The position numbers and the translations under genes were made by a program. 64,000 nt of DNA from JBEKTY01 sp049515555 (GTDB taxonomy: Bacteria > Planctomycetota > Planctomycetia > Pirellulales > Thermoguttaceae): contig JBEKTY010000005.1 in NCBI GenBank assembly GCA_049515555.1, forward strand, positions 29,426 through 93,425, in the 5' to 3' direction. A model generated the notes under the pieces. That model was not told where the DNA came from, did not search any database, and saw only the letters and a list, made by a program, of their open reading frames with translations. Positions 53,433 to 62,914 of this stretch are shown here, in pieces. Every line of letters begins with the position of its first letter. The stretch's first letter is position 1.

Positions 53433-53608
53433 CGAGATTTGAGATTTGAGATTTCAGATTTCAGATTCACGGTTGGCGTGCGGTGCGGCTCGCCAATCCC
53501 CAAATCCCCAAATCCCTAAATCCCTAAATCCCTAAATCCCTAAATCCCTAAATCCCTAAATCCCCAAATCCCCAAATCCCCAAATCCCCAAATCCCCAAA
53601 TCTCAAAT
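53433..53608. repeat. GAGATTTGAGATTT / AAATCCCT / AAATCTCAAATC repeat block
   Basis: A GAGATTTGAGATTTGAG array (53433-53467), about 13 AAATCCC(C/T) units (53499-53596) and AAATCTCAAATC (53597-53608, the inverse of the first array). The block occupies nearly the whole 208-bp gap inside the operon, with an inverted pair at its edges. Confidence 0.7.
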
Positions 53609-53627
53609 CAGCTCTGATGCCTGACCA

Positions 53628-55772
53628 ATGACCTTCCTCCACGCTTCCCTGCTGGCCGGTTCCGCCTTGATCGTGGTGCCCATCGTGTTGCACCTGATCA
53701 TGCGGCAGCGGCCGAAGCGGCTGGAGTTTCCGGCGCTGCGGTTCGTCCAGCGGCGGCATGAGACGAACCGGCGGCGGTTGAAGCTGCGGCACCTGCTGCT
53801 GTTGCTGCTGCGCTGCGGGGCGATTGCCCTCTTGGCCTTGGCCCTGGCGCGGCCCAGCGTGTATCTGAGCGAGGGGTTCGGGGGCCAGGAATCGCCCGTC
53901 GCCGCGGCCATGGTCTTCGACCTGGCGCCGCACATGCAGTATCGCCACGATAACCGGACGCGGCTGGAGGTCGCCCGCGAGCTGGGGCAGCGGCTGCTGG
54001 CCCAACTGCCGCCCGAAAGCCAGGTGGCCGTGCTGGACACGGGCCAGGTCCGCCGCGGCTTCGACGCCGATCGCGGCTTGAGTCGGCAGCGGATCGACCG
54101 GCTGGAGATCGTCGGTGCGTCGCAGCCGGTGGTCCGCGTGCTGGGCGACGCGGCGGCCGTGCTGGGCCAGAGCGATTTGGGGCGGAAGGAGATCTACGTC
54201 TTCACCGACCTGTCGCGCGCCGCCTGGCCGGCCGATGCGGCGGCGGCCCTTCAGGATCATCTGGCCGGCCTGCACGGCGCAGCGGTGTACCTGATCGACG
54301 TGGGCGTGGAGCAGCCCGCCAATTTCGCCCTGGGCGAAGTCCGCTTGTCGCAGCAGGTGCTGGCCACCGGCGGGTCGGCCGACCTCCAGAGCGAGCTGTC
54401 CAGCCTCGGCGCCGACGGCCGGCGAACGGTCGAGCTCAACGTGCTGGACGGCGCGGGCCGGCCGCAGAAGGTGGGCGAGCAAACGCTGCTGCTGAAGGCC
54501 GGCGAGGCCCGGCCGGTCGAGTTCCACCTGGTCTCTCTGGCGGCCGGCACGCACCAGGGGTTTCTGCGGATCGTGGGCCAGGACGCGCTGGCCGCCGACG
54601 ATACGCGGTACTTTACGATCGAGGTCCGGCCGGCCTGGCCGATCCTGGTGGCCGCGGCCGCGCCCGCCGATGAGCATGCGGTGTACTTCACGGGGGCCGT
54701 GGCCCCGGCCGAGTTCCGCAAGCGCGGCCAGGCCCGCTTCGACTGCCACGTCGTCGATTTCGGCCAGTTGCCGGGCCAATCGCCGGAGAAGTACGCCGCC
54801 GTGTGCCTGCTCGATCCGCCGCCCCTGGAGCCGGGCCTCTGGCAGCGCCTGGCCGACTACGTGTCTGAAGGCCGCGGGCTGGCCGTCTTCTTCGGCCGAA
54901 ATGCCCAGCCCGTCGATTCCTTCAACGCCCTGGCCGCGCAACAGGTGTTGCCGGGCAAGCTCAGCGTGCAGGTGCCGCGCCGCGAGGGCGATACCTGCCT
55001 GGCCCCGGCCGACTGCCAGCACCCGATCCTGCGGGCGTTTGCGGCTCGGGCCACCTCCACCCCCTGGGATTCCTTTCCCGTGTTCCGCTACTGGCAGCTT
55101 ATCGAGCCGGCGCGGGGGACCGTCACCGTGCTGCCCTACAGCGACGGCCGGCCCGCGTTGGTCGAGCGGCCGCTGGGCAACGGACGTGTGCTGGCGATGA
55201 CCACGCCCATCTCCGACCGCCCCACGCGCGACGCCTGGAACCTGCTCCCCGTCGGGGCCCTGGCCAAACCCTGGCCCTTCGTGATCCTGGTCAACCAGAT
55301 CACTTCCTACCTCGTCGGCGCGAGCCAGCAGCAGCTCAACTACTTCGCCGGCCAGACGGTCGTGCTGCCGGTTGACGATTCCGCACACCGGCGGACTTAC
55401 GTGCTATCCGCGCCCGACGGCGTGCGGAGCACCTTCACCCCGGAGAAGCGGGCGTTGACCATCACCGCCGCCGAGCAGGTGGGCAACTACCAGCTTCGCA
55501 GCGGCGGCCGGGCCGCCGGCTTCGACCTGGGCTTCAGCGTCAACCTGGCCCCCCACCAGACCCGCCTGGACCGCGTCGGCCAGGAGCAACTGGATAGCCT
55601 GTTCGGGCCGCTCAAATATCGGCTGGCCCGCACCGCCGAGCAGATCGACCGCAGCATCAGCATCGCCCGGGTGGGCCGGGAACTGTTTCCGGGGCTGATC
55701 CTCCTGCTGGCCGGCGTGCTGGCCGCCGAGTATTTCGTAGCCAACCGGTTCTATAGGTCCCCAAATCCCTGA
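53628..55772 (+). CDS. BatA-like membrane protein with N-terminal double TM and C-terminal TM (714 aa)
   Basis: N-terminal BatA domain: TM1 ASLLAGSALIVVPIVLHLIM, then RLEFPALRFVQRRHETNRRRLKLRHLLLLLLRCGAIALLALALARP (cited in part), the typical BatA pattern. Next a periplasmic VWA-type domain (VFDLAPHMQYRHDNRTRLEVARELGQRLL, with only a partial MIDAS), a long beta-rich segment and a terminal TM (FPGLILLLAGVLAAEYFVANRFY). The last four residues SPNP and the stop derive from the flanking AAATCCCTGAATCCC repeat. It is third in the MoxR operon. A membrane-anchored partner for secreted proteins. Confidence 0.85.
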   Translation: MTFLHASLLAGSALIVVPIVLHLIMRQRPKRLEFPALRFVQRRHETNRRRLKLRHLLLLLLRCGAIALLALALARPSVYLSEGFGGQESPVAAAMVFDLAPHMQYRHDNRTRLEVARELGQRLLAQLPPESQVAVLDTGQVRRGFDADRGLSRQRIDRLEIVGASQPVVRVLGDAAAVLGQSDLGRKEIYVFTDLSRAAWPADAAAALQDHLAGLHGAAVYLIDVGVEQPANFALGEVRLSQQVLATGGSADLQSELSSLGADGRRTVELNVLDGAGRPQKVGEQTLLLKAGEARPVEFHLVSLAAGTHQGFLRIVGQDALAADDTRYFTIEVRPAWPILVAAAAPADEHAVYFTGAVAPAEFRKRGQARFDCHVVDFGQLPGQSPEKYAAVCLLDPPPLEPGLWQRLADYVSEGRGLAVFFGRNAQPVDSFNALAAQQVLPGKLSVQVPRREGDTCLAPADCQHPILRAFAARATSTPWDSFPVFRYWQLIEPARGTVTVLPYSDGRPALVERPLGNGRVLAMTTPISDRPTRDAWNLLPVGALAKPWPFVILVNQITSYLVGASQQQLNYFAGQTVVLPVDDSAHRRTYVLSAPDGVRSTFTPEKRALTITAAEQVGNYQLRSGGRAAGFDLGFSVNLAPHQTRLDRVGQEQLDSLFGPLKYRLARTAEQIDRSISIARVGRELFPGLILLLAGVLAAEYFVANRFYRSPNP

Positions 55773-55803
55773 ATCCCCAAATCCCTAAATCCCTAAATCC
55801 CTC
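55757..55803. repeat. AAATCCCT array between the BatA-like and VWA genes
   Basis: About five degenerate AAATCCC(T/C) units. The array overlaps the last codons of the BatA-like gene and ends two bases before the TTG start of the next gene, leaving no Shine-Dalgarno. Confidence 0.7.
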
Positions 55804-55805
55804 CC

Positions 55806-58070
55806 TTGCAGCTATTCTTCTACCCCATTGCCGACAGCTACTTGCTCGTGGCCGCCCTGGGCCTGGCGCTGGCGGCGCTGTTGGCCATGCGGCTGGGGCC
55901 CGCGCTTCCGCTGCGGCACCGCCGGGTGATCCTTACCGCCCTGCGGGCCGGGGTGATCGTGCTGCTGCTGCTGGCCATGCTCCGCCCCACGCTGGTCTAC
56001 ACGCAAACGAAGAAGGAAAAGGCCACCCTGGTACTGTTGGCCGACGCCACGCGGAGCATGTCGGTCCGCGACGGCCTGGGCGGCAAGAGCCGCTGGGAGT
56101 TGCTCCGCCGGGCGCTGGTCGAGGCGGCCCCCGCCCTGCGGAGTCTGGCCCAGGACTTCGAGGTCAAGGGCTACACCTTCGACGCCGAGAGCCATCCGGC
56201 CGAAGTTTCCGGCGGCCGGCTCGCCCTGCCCGACGCGCCCGAGGGCCGCGAAACCGCCATCGGCGCCGCCTTGGAAGACGTGCTCCGCCAGGAAGGCGGC
56301 AAGCGGCTGCTGGGCATCGTGCTGTTGACCGACGGCCGGCAGCAGGCGGTGGCCCCCCGCGACCTGCCGCCGCAGACCGTGGCGGCCAGGCTTCGCCATC
56401 AGGGCGACCTCGTGTTTCCCGTGGTCTTCGGCCAGTCGCACGGCCTGGGCGCCGCCCAGGACGTGGCCGTCAAGGACCTCCTGGTCAACGAGCGGGTGTT
56501 CGTCAAGAACGAGCTCTCCGTGACCGGACGGATTCGCGTCGACGGCTACGTCAACCGCGAGATCCCCATCCGCTTGCTGATGGAGACCGCGCCCGGCAAG
56601 ATGGCCGTCGTGGCCCAGCAGCAGATCACGGCCAGCGCCGACGGGCAGCTCGTGCCCGTGCATTTCACCTATACCCCCGAAACGCCCGGCGAATTCAAGC
56701 TCACCCTGGAAGCCGTTCCCCAGCCCGGCGAGCTGGTGACGACCAACAACCAGCTCAGCACGTTCGTGCAGGTCCTCAAGGGCGGGCTGCGGGTCCTGGA
56801 CCTCGAGGGCGCGCTGCGGGTCGAGCAGAAGTTCATTCGTCGGGCCCTGGACGCCTCGCGTGACATCAAGGTCGATTCGCTCCGCTTGGACCCCCGCCAG
56901 ACCCAAACCCGGCCGGCCCGACTGGCCGAATTGTTCCAGCCCGGCAAGTACGAGGTCTACATCCTGGGCGACATCGACTCCGGCGCATTTCTGGAATCCG
57001 AGCTCAAGAGCCTGGCCGAGGCGGTCAGCCGCGGGGCGGGCTTGATTATGCTCGGCGGGTTCCACAGTTTCGGGCCCGGCGGCTATTACAACACGCCCCT
57101 GGCCGACGTGCTGCCGGTGGTCATGGACCGCCTGGAGCGGCAGCGGCTGGACGACGACGTGATCCGCGCGGACGTGCACCTGCCGGGCCCGCTGCGGATG
57201 CGGCCCACCCCGCTGGGCCTGCGGCACTTCGCCCTGGCCCTGGCCGCCGATCCGGCCGAAAGCGCCGCCACCTGGAATAAACTCCCGCCCTTGGACGGCG
57301 CCAACAAGTTCCTCAAGCTGGCGCCGCGGGCCGTCACCCTGGCCGACGCCGACGCCGACGAGAGCAAGCCCCTGCTGGTGACCCACGATTACGGCAACGG
57401 CCGGGTGATGGCCTTCGCCGGCGACTCGACCTGGCACTGGTGGATGCACGGCTTCGAGTCGGCCCACAAGCGCTTCTGGCGGCAGGTGGTGCTCTGGCTG
57501 GCCCGCAAGGATCAACTTGCCGAGGGCAACGTGTGGGTGAAACTGGAGGCCCGCCGCTTCGCCCCCGGCGACCGGGTCGAGTTCACCGCCGGGGCCCAGT
57601 CGCCGCACCACGAGCCCATCACCGACGCCGAGTTCCGCCTGGAGGTCGTGCTGCCGCCCAACGGCACTCGCACGCCGGGCCTGCTGGTGCGCCAGGACGA
57701 CCAGATGCTGGGCTCCTTCCGCGACACGCAAGTGCCCGGCGACTATGCCATCGAGGTCACGGCCGTTCGCAAGGGTCAACTGCTGGGGACCGCCCGGGCC
57801 CGATTCTTCGTCACCCCCCAAGACCTCGAGCTGGACAACGCCGCGGCCGACCCCGACGCCATGGAAAGCCTGGCCAAGGCCACCGGCGGCAAATCCGTCG
57901 CCCCGGAACAGCTCTCCGACCTGCTCCAGCAGCTCACCCGCCAGAGCCAATCGCTGGAAATCAAGCAGGAGACCAAGACCACGCTCTGGGACCGCTGGCC
58001 GCTGTTGCTGGCCCTGGTCGGCCTGCTCAGCCTGGAATGGTACTTCCGCAAACGCTGGGGCCTGGTCTGA
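55806..58070 (+). CDS. Membrane-anchored VWA / glutamine-amidotransferase-like protein (754 aa)
   Basis: Start TTG 55806 (QLFFYPIADSYLLVAALGLALAALL is TM1; LRAGVIVLLLLAMLRP is TM2). A VWA-like domain has VLLADATRSMSVRDG, an approximate MIDAS, and AIGAALEDVLRQE. The middle and C-terminal parts resemble the class-I glutamine-amidotransferase-like fold seen in such proteins (EVYILGDIDSGAFLESELKSLAEAVSRGAGLIMLGG), and the end is a TM (RWPLLLALVGLLSLEWYFRK). No Shine-Dalgarno is visible before the start because of the repeat array. Last gene of the MoxR-DUF58-BatA operon. Confidence 0.8.
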   Translation: MQLFFYPIADSYLLVAALGLALAALLAMRLGPALPLRHRRVILTALRAGVIVLLLLAMLRPTLVYTQTKKEKATLVLLADATRSMSVRDGLGGKSRWELLRRALVEAAPALRSLAQDFEVKGYTFDAESHPAEVSGGRLALPDAPEGRETAIGAALEDVLRQEGGKRLLGIVLLTDGRQQAVAPRDLPPQTVAARLRHQGDLVFPVVFGQSHGLGAAQDVAVKDLLVNERVFVKNELSVTGRIRVDGYVNREIPIRLLMETAPGKMAVVAQQQITASADGQLVPVHFTYTPETPGEFKLTLEAVPQPGELVTTNNQLSTFVQVLKGGLRVLDLEGALRVEQKFIRRALDASRDIKVDSLRLDPRQTQTRPARLAELFQPGKYEVYILGDIDSGAFLESELKSLAEAVSRGAGLIMLGGFHSFGPGGYYNTPLADVLPVVMDRLERQRLDDDVIRADVHLPGPLRMRPTPLGLRHFALALAADPAESAATWNKLPPLDGANKFLKLAPRAVTLADADADESKPLLVTHDYGNGRVMAFAGDSTWHWWMHGFESAHKRFWRQVVLWLARKDQLAEGNVWVKLEARRFAPGDRVEFTAGAQSPHHEPITDAEFRLEVVLPPNGTRTPGLLVRQDDQMLGSFRDTQVPGDYAIEVTAVRKGQLLGTARARFFVTPQDLELDNAAADPDAMESLAKATGGKSVAPEQLSDLLQQLTRQSQSLEIKQETKTTLWDRWPLLLALVGLLSLEWYFRKRWGLV

Positions 58071-58087
58071 GCGGGCGACAAGAAAAA

Positions 58088-58289
58088 GGGGTCAGAACTA
58101 TTTATCGTGTTCGACAGCCTTAGGCGGCCGGCCGCGAGGACGGATCGATAGGCCGAGCTTGAGCTGCCGGATTGATAACGTGGTAGACCGGACCGTCGGT
58201 AATAGGTCGCAAAGGGCGAGGCATGGCGGCATCTTAACACAGCCTCAGCATACCCCAACACCCAACAAAACGAAAATAGTTCTGACCCC
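58088..58289 (-). mobile_element. REP-associated tyrosine transposase (RAYT) deletion remnant, 202-bp MITE-like
   Basis: Perfect 16-bp terminal inverted repeats GGGGTCAGAACTATTT (58088-58103) and its complement (58274-58289). On the minus strand the interior encodes MPRPLRPITDGPVYHVIN, the N-terminus of RAYT/IS200-like Y1 transposases, from ATG 58224; it then switches in another frame to LGLSIRPRGRPPKAVEHDK, typical of the C-terminus. The catalytic centre is deleted. So this is a non-autonomous remnant that could be moved by an intact RAYT elsewhere. Confidence 0.75.
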
Positions 58290-58342
58290 ATTGTTTGCCC
58301 AATAACGAACGTGGCATAGCTCGGCCCATCGGGAGGGCGCTT

Positions 58343-59047
58343 ATGAAGCTCAAGATTCGCCGCAAGCCGGCGGTGGTGCTGGTTCTGGCACTAGTCGTCG
58401 TGTACCTGGCAACGGCCTACTTGATCATGCCGTGGGATTGGAAGCGCTACCTGCGGCGGCATCCCACGCTGGACGACGTTCCCGACATTACGCTTACCGG
58501 CGGCGGCATCCCCGGCGACCCGCTCAACGTGGCCCTGACCGGCAGCGAGAACGACGTCAAGAGGGTCATGCTGGCCGCCAGGTGGTACCCGGCCGATCCG
58601 CTCACCCTGCGCAGTTGCCTGGAGATTGCCGACGCTACGGTTCTCAAGCGGCCCTATGACGACGCCCCGGTGAGCAATCTCTATTTGTTCGGGCGGAAGG
58701 AAGACCTGGCCTTCGAGCAGCCCGTGGGCGACAACCCCCGCAAGCGGAATCACGTGCGCTTCTGGCAAACCGATGCGCTCGATGCGGGACGCCCGGTGTG
58801 GATCGGCTCGGCGAGTTACGACGAGCGGGTCGGCTTCAGCCATACGACGGGGCAGATCACGCATCACATCGCGCCCGACGTCGATGCCGAGCGCGACCGC
58901 CTGTTTCAGGACTTGAACCAGACCGGCAAGCTGTCCGAGACCTATGTCATTGATGGTTTCCACAAAGTGTTAAGCGGCCGCAACGGCGGCGGTGATCCGT
59001 GGCACACCGACGGCAATCTGCTGGCGGGGGTGATAGCCTCCCCGTAG
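58343..59047 (+). CDS. LssY C-terminal domain protein (234 aa)
   Basis: Starts at ATG 58343 after GGGAGGGCGC with a single TM anchor (VLVLALVVVYLATAYLIM). The remainder is the LssY_C family: LAARWYPADPLTLRSCLEIADATVL, RPYDDAPVSNLYLFGRKEDLAFEQPVGDNPRKRNHVRFW and HHIAPDVDAERDRLFQDL (cited by motif). The family name comes from a Legionella secretion locus; biochemical role unknown. It lies downstream of the RAYT remnant and upstream of a repeat array. Confidence 0.8.
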   Translation: MKLKIRRKPAVVLVLALVVVYLATAYLIMPWDWKRYLRRHPTLDDVPDITLTGGGIPGDPLNVALTGSENDVKRVMLAARWYPADPLTLRSCLEIADATVLKRPYDDAPVSNLYLFGRKEDLAFEQPVGDNPRKRNHVRFWQTDALDAGRPVWIGSASYDERVGFSHTTGQITHHIAPDVDAERDRLFQDLNQTGKLSETYVIDGFHKVLSGRNGGGDPWHTDGNLLAGVIASP

Positions 59048-59094
59048 CGCCGGTGGCGGGACGGCGACGGAAGGGCGACCAGCCTTGCCGGGTG

Positions 59095-59243
59095 CCGGGT
59101 GCCACTGCTGGCTTGTCCAGCAGTGTGAGAATCACCGGGTGCCACTGCTGGCTTGTCCAGCAGTGTGAGAAGCACCGGGTGCCACTGCTGGCTTGTCCAG
59201 CAGTGTGAGAAGCACTGCTGGGCGAGCCAGCAGTGGCACCCGG
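59095..59243. repeat. Three 40-bp tandem units plus one inverted unit of the GGGTGCCACTGCTGGC repeat
   Basis: Direct copies start at 59095, 59135 and 59175 with period 40; each contains CCGGGTGCCACTGCTGGCTT and ends CAGCAGTGTGAGAA. The inverted copy, with changes, is 59213-59243. The same unit forms the perfect 29-bp palindrome at 33887. Not a CRISPR, since the supposed spacers are identical. The remaining bases before the next gene include a GGGGACTGGTCCCGTTTTCG motif related to the GGGGACAGTCCC family. Confidence 0.8.
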
Positions 59244-59396
59244 CGGGGACTGGTCCCGTTTTCGCCCGCGAGAATCACAGGCCCCCGCCATGAATGCCAA
59301 GGCCCCCCCATCTTGACAATCGGAAGGGGCCTGCGTACAGTGAGTGTTACGAATGAGCATCGAATCAGGGTCTTCGTTTATACCGGAGGGAAAGCG

Positions 59397-60116
59397 ATGA
59401 ATCGTATCGGGATATTGATGCTTGTGCTCGCGTGTCCGGTCCCGGCACTGGCACAGGTTAGGGTTTCGGACTCTTCGGGGTCCGTTGACGTTTCTCGGTC
59501 CTACCGGCCGGCCGTGCCACCGCCGACGACCAACGTGTACGGCGGGGGCGGCTGGGGAGGCTATGGCGGGGCATCCACCGCGGCCGGATCGGCCATGCAA
59601 GGCATGTCACAGGTGATCAGCTCGGCCGGGCAGTATAACCTGGCCACCTCCGCGGCCGCGATCAACATGACCCAGGCCCAGAGCAACGCCATGCAGAACC
59701 AGGTCCAGGCGTGCAATACGTTTTGGGAATTGCGGAACATCGGCCGGGCGCAACGCGCGGCGGAGCGCGGACCCGATCTGACGCCCGAGCAGCTTGCCCG
59801 TATCGCCCACGCGGGCGTGCCCCGGGCTTTGACCCCCAGCCAGTTGGACCCCGTAACCGGCAGGCTGAACTGGCCCGACGCCCTGCAGGATGCCAGCTTC
59901 GAGCCGCAGCGCAGCGAATTGGACCCGCTGTTCGCCAAGTGGGTCACTTACGGCGGCTTGGACTACTCCGACAAGACCCAGATCCGCGAGAACGTGGACG
60001 CCATGTTCGACGGCTTGAAGGCCCTGATCCGGCAGATCCCGCCGCCGGATTACGTGGCCTGCCGGACTTTTCTGCAAAGCATGCTGTATGCCGCCACGAA
60101 AACCGGCCTGCAATAA
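59397..60116 (+). CDS. Secreted Gly/Tyr- and Gln/Asn-rich protein, paralogue of 62118 (239 aa)
   Basis: ATG 59397 follows GGAGGGAAAGCG; signal peptide MNRIGILMLVLACPVPALA. A Gly-rich stretch (VYGGGGWGGYGG) is followed by SSAGQYNLATSAAAINMTQAQSNAMQNQ, then a helical C-terminal half with DPLFAKWVTYGG. I recognise this arrangement (Gly/Tyr region then AINxxQAQ helix) as a recurrent planctomycetal secreted protein, but it has no named function. Similar design to the gene at 62118. Probably periplasmic or outer-surface. Confidence 0.7.
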   Translation: MNRIGILMLVLACPVPALAQVRVSDSSGSVDVSRSYRPAVPPPTTNVYGGGGWGGYGGASTAAGSAMQGMSQVISSAGQYNLATSAAAINMTQAQSNAMQNQVQACNTFWELRNIGRAQRAAERGPDLTPEQLARIAHAGVPRALTPSQLDPVTGRLNWPDALQDASFEPQRSELDPLFAKWVTYGGLDYSDKTQIRENVDAMFDGLKALIRQIPPPDYVACRTFLQSMLYAATKTGLQ

Positions 60117-60127
60117 CACGAATTCTG

Positions 60128-60206
60128 TACTCCGCACGGTTTGGAATGATGCGAGCCGTGACAATAGGGAAGACGTTGGATGATTTCTGGCTGCTGGCAA
60201 TTTAAC
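60128..60206 (+). repeat. 79-bp dispersed repeat (copy 2)
   Basis: Starts TACTCCGCACGGTTTGG and includes ACAATAGGG and ATTTCTGGC; about four-fifths identical to the reverse complement of 27814-27892. It fills the gap before the HEAT-repeat gene. Confidence 0.65.
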
Positions 60207-60221
60207 GATTGGAGTTCGCGT

Positions 60222-62105
60222 ATGAATACACGAAGAATGGCCTTGATGTGGGTCGTGTGTGGCTGCCTTACGGCGTGCGGCGGGGGGTTGCGCGCCGGCG
60301 AAGTCTCGATCGCGGAGTTGCTCGGCGGCCTGAAGTCGGCCGACGAGCCCGCCCGGCTGAAAGCCATCGACGATCTTGGCGCCCGCGGCCCGCAGGCGGC
60401 CGAGGCCGTCGCCTCGCTGGGCGAGTTGCTCCAAGACGGCTCGGCCAAGGTGCGGGCCCACGCCGCATGGTGCCTGGGCGCCATCGGCGACGCGGCGAAG
60501 CCGGCGGTGCCGGCCCTGGCGGAACTGTTGAAAGACCCCGACCCCGCCGTGCGCCGCCAGGCCGTCCGGGCGGTGCAGGCCATTCACCCCGGCCCGCAAG
60601 TGGTCGTGCCGTTGTGCGTCAAGCTGCTGGAGGATTCCGACCCGGCGATACGGGTGCGCGTGCTAAGCGCCATGGCCGAAGCCGGCGCGAAGGCCGTGCC
60701 CGCGCTGATCGAAGCCTTGAAGAACGACAAGGCGGCGTACTGGGCGTGCCTCGTGCTGCGTGAGATCGGCCCCGCGGCCAAGGATGCCGTGCCGGCCCTG
60801 GCCGAGAAGCTGAAGGATCCGCGGCCGGAGATCCGGCGCGAGGCCGTCCTCACCCTGGGCGCCATGAACGACGCCGCCACGGCGGTCATTCCGCAGATTG
60901 CCGCACTGTTGAGCGATAGTCACGTGCGGACGGCGGCCACGTTCGTCCTGGGCGAGCTGGGCCAGATCCCCGCCGACGCGGAAGCCACAATGCGGGCGAA
61001 CGCCAAGAGCGACGATAAGCTGCTGAGCACCACCAGCCTGTGGGCCTTGGCCCGCGTCCATCCGGAAGACAAGGATCTGCGCCGTCAGCTTACGGAGGAA
61101 CTGATCGCGCGGTTGAAGGATCGGGACCCGTTCGTGCGGACGGCGGCGGCGCGGGCCCTGGCGGCGTTGCCGCCCGCCCCGGAGATCACCGCCCCGCTGT
61201 GGGAGAAGGCGTTGCAGGGTGCGGATTACGCCACCATGCATCACGCCCTGGATGCCCTGGCGGCGCTGGGGGCCCCCGCCGTGCCGCGCTTGATCGACGC
61301 CCTGAAACACGAGAAGCTGCGGGCCGAGGTGGTGTATATCCTGGGGCAGATCGGGCCGGCCGCCGCGCCGGCCACGAGCGCCCTGGTCAAGCTGATCGAC
61401 GATAAGAACGATCGGGTGGCACACGAAGCCGTGCTGGCCTTGGGCCACATCGGTCCCGGCGCCAAAGAGGCCGTGCCGGGGCTGCTGAAGATCCTCGAAT
61501 CGGGCAAGGACGAGAACCTGAATTTCACCGCCATCGCCTACAGCCTGGGGCAGATCGGCCCCGACGCCGTGGCGGCCCAACCGGCGCTGCTGGACCTCTT
61601 GGGCAACGCTGATCGCTATCTGGCGCTGGTCAGCGCTTGGGCCCTGGCGCACATCGACCCGGCGCCGGCGGCGATCGCCGCCAAGACGGTGCCCGTATTG
61701 ATCGAGGGCCTTGGGCTGCCCCTGCCCCAGTGCCGGTTGTCAGCGGCCGAGGCGCTGGGCCGGCTCGGGCCGCTGGCCAAGGATGCCGCCGCCGCGCTGC
61801 AGAAAGCATCCACCGACGTCGACGACGCCGTTCGCGACGCGGCGGCCAAGGCCCTGACCGCCGTCCAGCAGCCGGCCGCCAAGACCGAAAGCGGCGCGGT
61901 TAAACTGATCGTCCGCGGCGACCTGGTCGTCACGCTCGAGGCGGGCGTGGCCATGATGTCCGAGAAGTCCGTCGTCGCCCGGCTTCCCAAGGCAGCGCAA
62001 CTCAAAGTGCTGGAAGTCCGCGCGCCGTGGGTCGCCGTCCAGGCCACCATCGAAGGCAAGCCGACAACGGGCTGGGTGCTGCAAACGCAGATCGGTAAAC
62101 CCTAA
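60222..62105 (+). CDS. HEAT-repeat lipoprotein or secreted protein with SH3-like C-terminus (627 aa)
   Basis: ATG 60222 follows TTGGAGTTCGCG; the leader MALMWVVCGCLTACGGG has a possible lipobox LTAC. About 14 HEAT/PBS-lyase-type repeats follow, each ending like AVPALAELLKDPDPAVRRQAVRAV or AVPALAEKLKDPRPEIRREAVLTLGAM. The last 70 residues (VRGDLVVTLEAGVAMMSEKSVVARLPKAAQLKVLEVRAPWVAVQATIEGKPTTGWV, cited in part) resemble an SH3b-like domain. Likely an envelope scaffold. It is flanked by the two paralogous secreted proteins. Confidence 0.8.
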   Translation: MNTRRMALMWVVCGCLTACGGGLRAGEVSIAELLGGLKSADEPARLKAIDDLGARGPQAAEAVASLGELLQDGSAKVRAHAAWCLGAIGDAAKPAVPALAELLKDPDPAVRRQAVRAVQAIHPGPQVVVPLCVKLLEDSDPAIRVRVLSAMAEAGAKAVPALIEALKNDKAAYWACLVLREIGPAAKDAVPALAEKLKDPRPEIRREAVLTLGAMNDAATAVIPQIAALLSDSHVRTAATFVLGELGQIPADAEATMRANAKSDDKLLSTTSLWALARVHPEDKDLRRQLTEELIARLKDRDPFVRTAAARALAALPPAPEITAPLWEKALQGADYATMHHALDALAALGAPAVPRLIDALKHEKLRAEVVYILGQIGPAAAPATSALVKLIDDKNDRVAHEAVLALGHIGPGAKEAVPGLLKILESGKDENLNFTAIAYSLGQIGPDAVAAQPALLDLLGNADRYLALVSAWALAHIDPAPAAIAAKTVPVLIEGLGLPLPQCRLSAAEALGRLGPLAKDAAAALQKASTDVDDAVRDAAAKALTAVQQPAAKTESGAVKLIVRGDLVVTLEAGVAMMSEKSVVARLPKAAQLKVLEVRAPWVAVQATIEGKPTTGWVLQTQIGKP

Positions 62106-62117
62106 CGGAGGCCGGAC

Positions 62118-62831
62118 ATGAAGCGTCCAGGGTTCGTGGCGGGGCTGGTGGCCGCCGGCTTACTGGGGATGCCTACGGTGCTTTCGGCCCAATGGTGGCC
62201 GGGAAATCCATACGCGGGCTACGGCGCGTGGGGCGGCTACCCCTATGGACAATACGGCACCGAGCGGACGATCGCGGCCCAGAACCGCCAGTTGGGGCAA
62301 GTCGCCGCCATGGGCCAGAATGCCGTAGTGCAAAGCGGCATTCGCAATACGCTCATGAGCCAAGCCCAGACGCAGACCAATTCCATCCTGAATCAGCAGC
62401 AGGCGAATCAGGACTGGTGGTTCCAGCAGCAGACGCAGCAGATGGCCCAGGATCGGGCCCGGGCCTACTCGGCCCCCAGACCCGCGGCCGCCGGGGCGGC
62501 TTTCGAGCCGGGCGTTCGGGCCGTCGCTCCCCCGCCCGCGGCCACCGACGTCATCAAGTGGCCGCCCTTGTTGCAAGAGCGGGCGTTCGCCTACACCCGA
62601 GCGCAGATCGAGGCCCCTTATCGCCGCTCGCCGCCGGGCTTGAGCACCCCCACCGCCGATGACTACCGCGCCATGGTCAAAGTCGTGGAACAGATGAAGG
62701 CCACCCTGGAATGGTTGACCAAAGAAGGGGTTGACCTCGACGACTACAACGAGGCCGATGCCTTTTTGAACAAGCTGGGCCAGGAGGCGAGCCAGCGGTC
62801 CGAGCAGGGCAGCCCGCCGGTCAAGCCCTAA
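62118..62831 (+). CDS. Secreted Gly/Tyr- and Gln-rich protein, paralogue of 59397 (237 aa)
   Basis: Signal peptide MKRPGFVAGLVAAGLLGM with cleavage near LSAQ; ATG follows GGAGGCCGGAC. A Tyr/Gly/Trp stretch (WWPGNPYAGYGAWGGYPYGQYG) is followed by the Gln-rich helical segment SILNQQQANQDWWFQQQTQQMAQ and an Ala/Pro linker to a helical C-terminus. It is 12 bp after the HEAT gene and 83 bp before the SnoaL-type gene, so probably one operon with them. Function unknown. Confidence 0.7.
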   Translation: MKRPGFVAGLVAAGLLGMPTVLSAQWWPGNPYAGYGAWGGYPYGQYGTERTIAAQNRQLGQVAAMGQNAVVQSGIRNTLMSQAQTQTNSILNQQQANQDWWFQQQTQQMAQDRARAYSAPRPAAAGAAFEPGVRAVAPPPAATDVIKWPPLLQERAFAYTRAQIEAPYRRSPPGLSTPTADDYRAMVKVVEQMKATLEWLTKEGVDLDDYNEADAFLNKLGQEASQRSEQGSPPVKP

Positions 62832-62914
62832 AAGACATGCGCGAAACCCTGGCTCACGGGTCGGCCAATCCCGGATCACTATTTCATATCGTGACATTTT
62901 CGGGGAGCAAGTTC

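Noticed and set aside
59095..59243. CRISPR-like array
   Set aside because: The three units are direct tandem copies with no variable spacers, and the unit recurs as a palindrome elsewhere.
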